64,000 nt of DNA from Plasmodium coatneyi. Lineage: Eukaryota; Apicomplexa; Aconoidasida; Haemosporida; Plasmodiidae. Every line of letters starts with the position of its first letter. Position 1 is the first letter of the stretch. The notes under the pieces are model-generated. The model saw nothing but the letters and a program-made list of their open reading frames with translations. It was not told the DNA's origin and did no database searches. The stretch covers positions 620,001-684,000 of the forward strand of contig NC_033563.1 in NCBI RefSeq assembly GCF_001680005.1, read 5' to 3'. Positions 46,731 to 56,877 of the stretch are shown in pieces. The position numbers and the translations under genes were made by a program.

Positions 46731-49700
46731 CTAAGGAACATAAACCCCACTAACAAAGTCTTTTTCCCTAAACCCGGAATCGGAACTTGGAACTTGTTCC
46801 TTAGGAACACCTTCAATAGGAACAAAGTTTTCCTCCCTAAACCCAGAATCTGAACTTGGAAACTCTTCCTTAGGAACATCCTCCTCAGGAACAAAGTCTT
46901 CTTCCCTAAACCCGGAATCTGAACTTTGGACCTGTTCCTTGGAAACTTCTTCCATAGGAACAGAGTCTTCCTCCTTAAACCAGGAATATGAACCTGGAAC
47001 CTGTTCCTTAGGAACCCTTTCCTTAGGAACACTTCCCTCAGGAACATCACCCCTAAACGTCGAATCTAAACTTTGAACCTTTCCTTCTTTTATAAATTCG
47101 GGTCCCATAAATTCTTGAACCAAATTTTCAAAAAAGTCTTCCTTCGTCGAATGCAGGTCCCCTTTTTGACATTCGTGTAAAACTTCTAAATGAATATCAA
47201 TAATGGTACGTCGACCAACAGGACGACTTGCACGTTTTTTCCTTCTCGTTGGAAAAGATCTTCGTTTTCGTTCCTTTACTAAGGTATATTCATGGGGACC
47301 ATCATCCTGGTCGTCCACATGATCAAGAGCTTGTTCATCCAAAGTTGGACCAGATACTTCATGAGCTCTCCTGTGACGTTTTCTTTTACCGGGTAGTGCA
47401 AAATACTGCAAGAAAGAAAAAAAAGAAAGGAAAAAAGAAAATGCTTTTTCAGAGATCTAAGTGTTGTTCTTAGAACAAGAATTTTGTCCTTTGACCTAAG
47501 CGCGCATTCATACACACACCCTAAAATGCAAAATCATGCATACACCCTAAATGCCAAATTCCATACACATCCGCAAAATGTGAAATCCTACACATACACC
47601 CCTTAAATGCGAAATCCTACACATACACATCCCTAAAATGCGAAATCCTACATACATATCCCTAAAATGCGAAATCCTACATACACATCCCTAAAATGCG
47701 AAATCCTGCATACACCCCACGTAATCATTCACCTTAATTTTATTTTTTATTTTCTATGAACAATTTAGATGCATGCCCCTCCCTAAAACAGCTAAGCACC
47801 AAGCCACATTGTTGTCATTTACACCCTAAAACAGCTAAGCACTAAGCCACATTGTTGTCATTTACACCCTAAAAGAACTAAATAGTAGGTCACTTTTGCT
47901 GTTCTTACACCCTAAAACAGCTAAAAACGAGGCCACACTCGTTGTCCTTACACCCTGAAACAGCTAAACAACAGGCCACATTGTTGTTCCTTATACCCTG
48001 AAACTCGGAACCTTAAACTCAGAAACCTAAAACTGGAATCTCCCATCCTAAAGCTGAAATCTTACACCCTAAAACTGAAACATTACACACTAAACCGGGA
48101 ACCTCTCCATCCCCTTTCTTTTTTTTTTCTTTCCTCTCTTTTTTTTTTTTTTTTTTTTTTTTCTTCCATCCTTTTTTATTCTTCTTCCTTTTCTTCCTTC
48201 TTTTCTTCTTTCTTACCTTCCAAAGGAAGTAGATCATAACAGACATACCAAGGAACACAGGAATTGAAGGAAGGTATAGGGTAAGGAGATCAGGAAGATT
48301 GTCCATCTTACTAACAACTGGAAGAGCGGAAGGGGTGGTGCCTCCGGCACCCCTCCTCCCTGGACCACCCCTTATTGCTGTTGTTGGAGCCTTACCAGGT
48401 GATGGTGCCCCTGTTCCTGTTGTATCAGCTGCTGTTATTGGATGAGACAGTGAAGGAATTCCTGTTGCTGGGTCAACAGGTTGACCCGCGGATACACTCT
48501 GGTGGGGGTCAACACCATCCTTCTGAGTTGGTTGAGGGTCAGCACTTGGGTCAGCACCTGAACCAAGTGTGCCATCTGAACTAGCTGAACCATCAACATT
48601 ACCATCTGGACTAGCTTGAATATTACCACTAACACTACTGACACCACCTCCAGCAGGGGGAGCTGATCCGGATGGAGTTTGAGTGTCAGTACCAGTGCTT
48701 GGAGTTTGGGAATCTGGAACTGGAGGGATATGACCTGAACCTGAAGAACTTGGTTGTGTTGGACTTTGAGCATTATTTTCTGTAACTGGTACAACACTAA
48801 GTGTGCCTTTACCTGCAGATTCAATGAGATAAGGATCAACAGTATCAGTCTGGAGCTTGGGAGTTAGTATTTCATACTTCGGGCATGCAATGTGTTCAGG
48901 CACCTGGGAATCATCAACACCATCCATATGAGAACAGCCTCCATTCTTCCCTTGCTTACCTGTTTCTTGTGTACTTGGTGGTGCTACTTCTTCTGGTTTC
49001 TTTTCATCCTCATTCTTCGTTTCAACTAATTCTCGTAATTGCTTTGATCGACCTGCTCCTAGTAAGTCTATAATTCTGTTACTACTGCATGGTCCTTTTT
49101 GACTTTGTTCTTCTTTTTTCTTCTCTCCATCCTTACACTTCATCCATTCTATTACCTGCTCAAAATTTCGAATACCACCCTTCGTTTTTATTGCATTCTT
49201 TAACCATTCTTCCATTTGTGTCCCAAATAACTCTTTCCCCTTTTCTATATCTTCCACTTTGACCCAATCACATATACTACTCATATCCGTCTTGTTAAAT
49301 TTACTCTTTACTTCTCTCATAGTATTCGAAATAACTTCCATGACTTCCTGTGCACCGCACTTATCTCTTAGTATCCTTAATATAACAGTATCCCCTATTA
49401 CACACCTTAAATATAGCCCTATATCGTCCCCCTTCCTTTCATTTTCCCCCTTCCATGTTTTATTCCCTTTGTCCCATCCTTCCATCCAATATTGTATTTT
49501 CACTATAGCTTTGCATATATCTTTCATTTGCCTCGGTTGGTGCCTACCTCCTCCTTTTATTCCACCACATATGTCCGCTATCTTTGTTGTTGTTTTGGAG
49601 TCGCTCATGTGCAGATAATCCTTCAATTGATCTAACATCTTCGACACTTCCTTCCCTACTTCTTCTTTCACTTTATCCTGAAAATAAAGGAAGGGAAAAA

Positions 49701-51150
49701 GGAAATAGACATATGAAGTAACAGATTTATTCCTTTCCCTTCCTTCATACATATGTACCCTCCTAATTGATAATTATACATTTTATATTTCTCTCTTCAC
49801 TTATGCTTTTTTTTTTAATTTTCTACTTTCCTTTCTTTTAAAAAAATAATAATAACACTGCACATCAGATTTTCCTTCCTTACCTGGTCTAATGTTCCGC
49901 TCTTCGTAAATTTCCCCTTATATTCATTCCATGCAACTCTTAAATCTGCCCCTTTCTTTTCACTTGCTGCTTTTTCCTCAGGTGTTTGGATGGAGCATGG
50001 ATCTGATGGTGCTGGTTTAGCAGTAACTTGATCATTGGAGGTGCTTACGGGTGATGATGCTTGGGTTTGGGGTGGTGATAGTGAAGCATTTTCCCCTGTA
50101 TTTGGGTCACTCCTGCTTTGACGGTATGGACTCTCACTCCGAGATATACTCTGCTTCCCTTGCATTTTCCTTTTAAATAATGTCCCCAAGGAGTCCCACG
50201 CTTGCTTTGCTAAATATTGTTCCCCTTTTTTTTCATTTTCTTTTATTTCTTTTAATACATCCTCCAAATCCTTCTTTTCCCACTTATCTTCATCTTCAAC
50301 TAATTTTTTTAATTGTTCCTCACTTTCTACGCCAAATAATTCCCTTAAATTCTCTTCATCCTTGGCTGTACTAGAGAATTCTGAATTCTTCGGCATAGTA
50401 CTTGTTCCGCAGTTTTTTCCTTGTTCCTTTACTTCCTTCATTTTTTGCACACCAATCTTCACGTTCCCTGTCGCGCCTTTTGCCCATTCTTCCATTTGGG
50501 GCCAAAGATATTTCCCACCAATATTCAAATTCTTAAAATCTAATCCTTCACATTTTTTATGGACCTCACTAAACTGACTCATCCCGGTCAATCCTTCTAT
50601 AGCCCCTAAAACAGTCTCTGCCACCTTCCTTCTTCTACAATGCTCTCCAAGCCACTTTATCATAATTATTCGACCAACTATACACCTCAAATATTCTTCC
50701 ACTTTTCTTCGTTCTTGAGGACTTTTTATTTCCTTTATATCATTGTATGTCCCTATTTTCTGTCCATTTATGTACAACAACACTCTTACCATGGCTTTGC
50801 ATAATTCTTTGTCCTGATTAGTGAAATAACCTGTTTTGTCGTCTACTTCTCCACTACACAGTTGGTTAATTTGCGGAGGACCTAACCAAGCCTGAAACAT
50901 AATCCCATCGAATATTTCTCTAATATCTTCCCATATTTTATGCTACAAAAAAAAAAAACAGACAATATACTCCTATGTACAAATAACCTACTCACACTTA
51001 GTTTTTTATGTAATTTAATAAACAATAACATTTACACATAGCAATAATTGTTCCTTTAGAGTGAAAGAATATTACATATTCCCCTATGGAACTGTAGCCT
51101 TTCATTTTCAACCACTCCACCAGGAATTCTGCAAAGTACTTATACTCCAT
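46731..51150 (-). CDS. SICAvar: S3: SICAvar antigen, four exons, ended by a TAG in the tail repeats
   Basis: Leftward exons: 51150-51076, 50942-49884, 49677-48217 and 47405-46731, all phase 0, about 1089 residues. Exon 1 is short and charged (MEYKYFAEFLVEWLKMKGYS). Exon 2 is the alpha domain (KIWEDIREIFDG, KELCKAMVRVLLYINGQ, YLRCIVGR) with a Glu/Lys coiled stretch and DPCS near its end. Exon 3 joins the beta domain (KDYLHMSD, KDICKAIVKIQYWMEGW, LYLRCVIGD, ICDWVKVED), a Thr/Ser/Pro/Gly stalk and the membrane span (IPVFLGMSVMIYFLWK). Exon 4 is the SICA C-terminal domain (KRKRHRRAHEV, GPHEYTLVKERKRR, IIDIHLEVLHECQ) with about seven SSDSGFREEDFVPKE repeats ending VYVP*. It is a close paralog of S2. 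Unlike S2, its alpha exon has no internal intron. The original gene extended in frame to 46161. Confidence 0.9.
47515..48115 (-). repeat. Repeats of S3 last intron
   Basis: AAATGCGAAATCCTACATACAC units with CCCTAAA (47515-47725), then about 45-bp units with CACATTGTTGTCATTTACACCC and AAAACAGCTAA (47780-48010). Closely matched to the S2 intron, including the boundary GTAATCATTCACCTTAATTTT. Confidence 0.8.
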
Positions 51151-51397
51151 GGTGGCCCTCTCTTCATTATTATATGATTCATTGTTATATTAAGGAATTA
51201 TACATTACTACGAACTGCATGAACTCGTCAAGGGAAGATTTTTCCTGTTCTTTCTTTTTTTTTTCTTCCTTGTCTGTCCACAATTATTCCTTCTTCCTTA
51301 CTTTGTTTTTATATCTGTGAACAAAAAAAAAAAGAGAAATTCTGCGCATGCGCCCTTTCCTATCTTCCTCCCTTTTTTTTTGCCCTTTAATCCTCTA

Positions 51398-51428
<31 letters not shown>

Positions 51429-52244
51429 TTTTTTCTTTTTGCGGAAAAGATATTTTCTTCTTTTTTTTTTTTTTTATTTCCTTCTTTTCCTTTTTTTTCC
51501 TTTTTTTTCCTTTTTTTTCCTTTTTCTTCCTTTTTTTTAAAATTTTTCTTTCTTTCTTTAAGAAAAGAAAGAAAACATTTTTCCCTTCTCCTTCCTTTAT
51601 GCATTGCACTTTCCTAAGAAGGAAAGAAAAAGAGAGAGAAAACACAACCATTGCCTCCTTCCTTTTCGTATACATTCTACCTATGTACTCCCTCTTTTTT
51701 TGCATTTTCCTTTATGCACTACATTCTTCCTAAAAGAAGAAAGAAAGGAAGAAGGAGGGAAGGAATTACGTTCCTTCATTCTTTTCTTCTTTGTTTTTCT
51801 TTTTTTTCCTTCTTTTTTTTTAAAAGAATTTTTTTTTCTTTTTTAAATCTTTTTTTCTCTTCTTTAGCCTATTTCCTTTTTTTTTTTTCTTCTTCTTTTT
51901 AAAGAAGAGAATATATAAGAAGAAAGAAAAAGAAATTAGAAAACTTTCTTTTCATTAGAGGACTTCTTTTTTCTTTTAAAAAGTAAGAATGGAAGAAGAA
52001 AAGAGGAAGAATGCAAAAAAAAGAATGGAAGAATGGAAGAATGGAAAAAAAGAAAGGAGAAGCATACTGGAATGTACAAAATCATTAACTTTTAGGAAGC
52101 ACAAGGAAAAAAATAGGAAAAGGGAAAAAATAGGAAGTAATACAATTGTTGTAACAAATTGTGTATATCGCTTAATGGAAAAAAGATGAAGCATTGTTAT
52201 CATATTCCATTTCTACATATATGCCCTTCATATAATATTAACCA
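51151..52244 (-). promoter_or_regulatory. Upstream region of S3, duplicated from or to S2
   Basis: Parallels 18191-19330. The TTCTGCGCATGCGCCC block is at about 51339-51354. Frames are Phe/Lys low complexity. No gene. Confidence 0.45.
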
Positions 52245-52450
52245 TTTTGTAATAAATGATCTAAATACAATTCTTTATTATGGACATTTTCTTCGATTTC
52301 ACGCACACTCCTCAAGAACAAAACAGCACCATTGTTGCCAAAGGATTAGCATCCACAACTTTGGCAGCTAAACGATTTCTCCTATAGAACTGTTCATATA
52401 GTTTGTTGCTTAGGTGTTGCTTCTACTATCTTCCGTGGATGGAACATCAT
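52245..52450 (-). pseudogene. Relic of a SICAvar Trp-rich 3' end (upstream of S3)
   Basis: Plus-strand CCATTTTGTAATAAATGATC, TTTTCTTCGATTTCACGCAC, GGATTAGCATCCACAAC and GCTAAACGATTTCTCC match the intact tail end at 46163-46290 and the relic at 19330. The frame is broken. It lies in the same position relative to S3 as the other relic does to S2. Confidence 0.65.
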
Positions 52451-52499
52451 CAGTAGCATGTTCTCATTTCCAGCTTATTCTGTTCCTTTCCTCCATTAT

Positions 52500-53090
52500 T
52501 TTTTTATTCCCTTTCTTTCCTTCCTTCCTTCCTTGTTTCCTTTTATTCCTTGTTTCCTTCTTATTCCTTCTTATTCCTTCTTATTCCTTTTTTTCCTTCT
52601 TTCCTCATTCTTTCTTATTCCTTCTTTCCTTCCTTCTTTCCTTCCTTCTTTCCTTCTTTTTCCTTCTTATTCCTTTTTATTCCTTCTGATTCCTTCTTTC
52701 CTTCTTATTCCTTTTTTCTTTTCTTTCCTTCTTTTCTTTCCTTCTTTTCTTTCCTTCTTATTCCTTCTTATTCCTTCTTTATACGTTCCTTCATTCCTTC
52801 TTATTCTTTCTGTCCTTCTTATTCCTTCTTTCTTTCTTCATTCTTCTTATTCCTTCTTTCCTTCCTTCTTTCCTTCTTTTTCCTTCTTATTCCTTTTTAT
52901 TCCTTCTGATTCCTTCTTTCCTTCTTATTCCTTTTTTCTTTTCTTTCCTTCTTTTCTTTCCTTCTTTTCTTTCCTTCTTATTCCTTCTTATTCCTTCTTT
53001 ATACGTTCCTTCATTCCTTCTTATTCTTTCTGTCCTTCTTATTCCTTCTTTCTTTCTTCATTCTTCTTATTCCTTCTTTCCTTTCCTTAC
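52500..53090 (+). repeat. CCTTCTTATTCC tract with a 220-bp tandem duplication
   Basis: Within the pyrimidine tract, about 52640-52860 is repeated as about 52860-53080. For example ATACGTTCCTTCATTCC is at 52781 and again at 53001. The tract joins the SICAvar relic directly to F5, where the sister block has K1. Confidence 0.85.
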
Positions 53091-53217
53091 ATTACATTCT
53101 TCCAAAGAAAAAAAAAAAAAAAAGGAGAAGGGAGAAAAGGAAAAAAAAAGAATTCCTTCTCCTTCAGAAGGAAGGAAATGAAAAAGGAAAAAGAAAAAAA
53201 AAGGAAGCAAAAACAAA

Positions 53218-54337
53218 ATGACACCTTTAACAAAACATTCATTATTTATTTCTGTACTTTACTCCTCATGGGAACAATACCCTACCCATGTAAGATAAGA
53301 ACTACTGCATTTTTAAAATTTGTGACACAGACATACATTTTTATTATGATTAATGAACATTTTATTCATTTTTGCTGAGTGAGCAGGGGGGGAAGGGAAG
53401 GAAGGTTGTTACAGGTGGTGCTTGTTGGTAGGTGGAAGGTTGTGTTCGGGGTGGTTCGTGGAAGTAAGGTTGTTAAGTTGGTGGTTGGGGTGGAAGGAAG
53501 GTTGTTAGGGGTGGTGGTTGGTGGAAAGGAATGCTGTTTTAGGGGTGGTGGTTGGTGGAAAGGAATGCTGTTTTAGGGGTGGTAGGTGGAAGGAAGGAAA
53601 GGGGCATCTATGGATGGAAGGTTGTTAGGGGTATAAGGGGTTGAAGGAATCTTGTGTTAGGTGGTTGGTGGAAAGGAAGATTGTTAGGGCTGTTAGAATG
53701 AGATTGTTAGGGTTTTTAGAATGATGTTGTTAGTGGTGGAAGGAGGGTTGTTAGGTGGTTGGGTGAAAGGAAGGTGGTGTTAGTGGTGGAAGGAAGATTG
53801 TGTTAGGGGTGTTCGAAGGAAGGTGGTATGTTTATTGTTAAGGGTTGAAGAAAGGAGGAAGGGGGGCGGGGGGAAGGGAAAATCATCGCTTCCGCCCCCT
53901 TAATTTTATTTTGTATAATAATACTTATACATTCTAAGGAAATTATAAACATTCTACTTTTTTTTTTCTTTTAGTTGAGTGCAAATGGTACAAAATTATA
54001 TGATAAGGGGCCACGAACTGCGGGCCTCTATGATTTATATGATTTGTGCGATGCAAGCACTGGAAGCAGTGCAGGTTCATTAAATAGTGGACCTCATGCG
54101 AGAACAAAACAACACCAGCAAAATAAATACCCCTCTGGGCAGGAAAGTAAATACCTGTATGGTGGCAATAGTACAAATTCCTGCCCCAAGAACAATACAA
54201 ATCCAAATTCACATAAGAATGCACAGAATAAGAATACATGGAATAAAAAAAAAGGAGACGTGGGGTGTTCAAGCAAAGACATAACATTCTATAATAAGTC
54301 GACAGGTTGTAAGAAGAGTACTAAAGCCTGGTTATGA
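53218..54337 (+). CDS. F5: F-family protein ending before its membrane spans (duplicate of F2)
   Basis: Exon 1 is 53218-53289 (24 codons, MTPLTKHSLFISVLYSSW then EQYPTH). Exon 2 is 53975-54337 (120 codons plus TGA). The acceptor is TTTTAG|TTGAGT, so exon 2 opens LSANGTK where F2 has VSAHGTK. The middle contains GPRTAGLYDLYDLCDAS, then Asn/Lys-rich sequence with a short insertion compared with F2, and GDVGCSSKD. TGA 54335-54337 is at the same place as in F2. The frame then continues to 54574 with no further stop, encoding both spans and the basic tail. F5 thus differs from an intact F gene by one codon. The product is either a truncated, possibly secreted protein of about 144 residues or a pseudogene. 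Function is unknown. Confidence 0.65.
53385..53870 (+). repeat. GGTTGTTAGGGGTGG tract in F5 intron
   Basis: Telomere-like units mixed with GGAAGG. A 42-bp unit at about 53515-53585 (GGAATGCTGTTTTAGGGGTGG) is duplicated. Confidence 0.7.
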
Positions 54338-54574
54338 CTTATATTGTGCAGTTTAATTTTTTATCCAATGGTTCTACTTTCCACAGCTGTCGTTATTTTT
54401 TCCCTTGCCTCAAGTGCACAAATAATGCCATTTCAAATGGGTCATCCACTTATATCGGCAGCACTTTTAGTCTTAGGATTAATCTATATGGGTATATTAA
54501 TCTGGTTCTATCGTTCAAAAACATGGATTCGTTGTATTGAAAAAAACATCAACCTAAAAACCTGCACTAAATAG
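54338..54574 (+). pseudogene. Stranded membrane-span region of F5
   Basis: Same frame as F5 exon 2, uninterrupted from the TGA to TAG 54572-54574: LILCSLIFYPMVLLSTAVVI, loop AQIMPFQMGHP, second span LVLGLIYMGILIWF, tail YRSKTWIRCIEKN. Confidence 0.7.
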
Positions 54575-54579
54575 ACAAC

Positions 54580-54780
54580 AACAATAGCAAAATTTGTTCC
54601 TTAAAGGAATAACAAACAATACAAAATTTGTTCATTAAAGGAATAACAAACAATAGAAAATATTGTGCACTGAATAGACAACAAACAATAGCAAACATTG
54701 TTCATTAAAGGAACATACAAACAATAGAAAACATTGTCCATTAAAGGAATAACAAACAAGAACCACAACCACCAACATAG
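54580..54780 (+). repeat. TTAAAGGAATAACAAACAATA repeats after F5
   Basis: About five units of 34-36 bp, matching those after F2. Confidence 0.8.
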
Positions 54781-56877
54781 ACCAATCTGAAGAATGGAAG
54801 GGGGGGTAAATTCTAATTATTCCTCATTCTAATGAGCAATTTCTAATGTTATATTGTGATTTTATATATTCGTTAGATCGAGTTATTTATGGTGTTCTGT
54901 GGCATAAGTATGATGGAGTTCATGTGTGCTGTTCTATATATATGATATATATGTGTTTGAATAATGTGTGGAATTGATCTATTTTCCGTTTTTTTCCTTC
55001 CCAAATTCTTGTATTATATTTTTGGCCCAACATTTTTTTTGCACTTTAAATAATAATAATATATGTGTTATTGTTTATAATTACATAGAAAAAAATAATG
55101 TAGACATATAGTAGAAATATGTGTGAATTTTTTTCATTTTTTAAAATTTTCCCTCTACTTTCTTATATTTTTTTATTTTTCTTAATGCATAATTTAAGAA
55201 GGAATGGTGTCAAAACATAATTAAATTGCTACATATAAAAAATGCCAATAAGTGGAACCCAAGGAAAAAATTATTCCTAAGGGAAAAATCTGTGAGAATA
55301 AGTTGTCAGAAACAATTTCTTTCATGAAGGAATAATAAAAATGAAATTGCCTTGAAAGAATATTATACTGCACACGGATCACAGCGTCCCCTCATTTCGC
55401 AGGACTGTATGTACGTGAACTGCAATAAACGATTATGAAGCATTTTATGGACCATTATGAACCACAATGGATCATTATGAAGAATTTTATGAACCATTAT
55501 GAACCACAATGGATCATTATGTACTATTGTGGACCATTACAAATTTGTGCTGTGTACTGCACATTCCTTGTGCTGTGTACTGCACATTCCTTGTGCTGTG
55601 TACTGCACATTCCTTGTGCTGTACACACGCATGTAGAATATCCCATTAAGGAATACAATATGCCATTAAGGAATAGAATATGCTTGCGGGGAAAAAATGG
55701 AGCATTACTTGCTTGTTCCCTTCCTTATATATATATGTTATATGCATACTATATGTAACCTCAACCTTAAATTATAATGGTTATTGATGTATGCACAAAA
55801 GAAGCACCTCCGTTAAACTAACTTCTATATAGATAACTATAAAATGGGGGAAGAGAACAACTTCCCTTCCTTATATGAGCTTTTAATAATATACTCTATG
55901 AATCACTCTCTGTTTATTATATATATATATATATATGTGCAAAGGGGGGAAGTTAAGGGAAGGGAAGAATATGTGAATATGATGTATAATGTGGGTTAAA
56001 ATAAAATAGGGATATCTCAGGTAAAATGATGTATAGACCATATATAAAGGAGCTCTTTATAGTGTTATCATCTAAAAAGAAGAAAAGGCCAAGGGGAATA
56101 TGAAATAATATTATTATGACGGAAATACACACATATATATTTTTTTTTTTCCTGTGCTATATGGAATAACGAATGTAATTTACCCCTTCCTGTTATATTT
56201 CCCTTCTCCTTCTTCTTTTTAAATTAGCATCCTTTCCACTAAATATGCATAAGTGTATACGCACACTCAAAGAGGAGGGAAGCGTTCTATACGCATATAA
56301 ACTGCACTATGCATATATGTGAACTAATAATTCCTTAATAGCTCTTAATACTTTTTTCCTCCTTCTGAATAATAGTAGCAAAATATATAAGTTCATCACT
56401 AATATAGGGAATAGAAATTTTTGTGGGAAAGAAGAAATTCCGTCCTCCTATATACAGAATAAAGCAAACAAGCGTGCGTAAATAATGAATTAGCACTTTC
56501 CTCATAGGGAAGTATAATCCAATAATGTAATGAATAAATGTAAGGACCTGTGTAAAACTTCTTTCTTCTCTATTCATTCCACTATTTCTTGACAATCTGC
56601 TTCTACTTTGTCATTCCAACATATATTTGTTTCTATTTATACACTCAGTTACAAATAAATGTCATAATTCAACATACATACATGTGTATGTATAATAAGG
56701 TATTATTCCTTGAAAAATGAGGAATATGTGTATTATTAAAAGAACAAAAACGGGATATCTGTTCGTTAATGTGCATTATTTTGTAATGTATGAAATACAT
56801 ACACACATTCCCCTTAAGAAAGTACAAACAACCTCTGAAATTTTTTCTTTTATATACGGATTACATATACAGGAACC
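54781..56877. other. F5-K7 intergenic region
   Basis: To about 55940 it parallels the region after F2, with ATTATGAACCACAATGGATC units (55445-55525) and a separate three-copy array of about 23 bp (TGTGCTGTGTACTGCACATTC, about 55550-55620). After 55940 the similarity to 25.3 kb stops. The frame 56595-56335 minus is not splice-supported. No gene called. Confidence 0.5.

Noticed and set aside
51317..51733. Phe/Lys-rich frames on both strands upstream of S3
   Set aside because: Translations of T- and A-rich simple sequence, matched by the same noise upstream of S2.
3939..54574. PEXEL-type export motifs in the F family
   Set aside because: RSLDN in F1 comes nearest but lacks the acidic or Gln fifth residue; no canonical RxLx[EDQ] seen in F1-F5.
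56335..56595. Minus-strand frame between F5 and K7
   Set aside because: No acceptor or partner exon, and no counterpart in the duplicated block.
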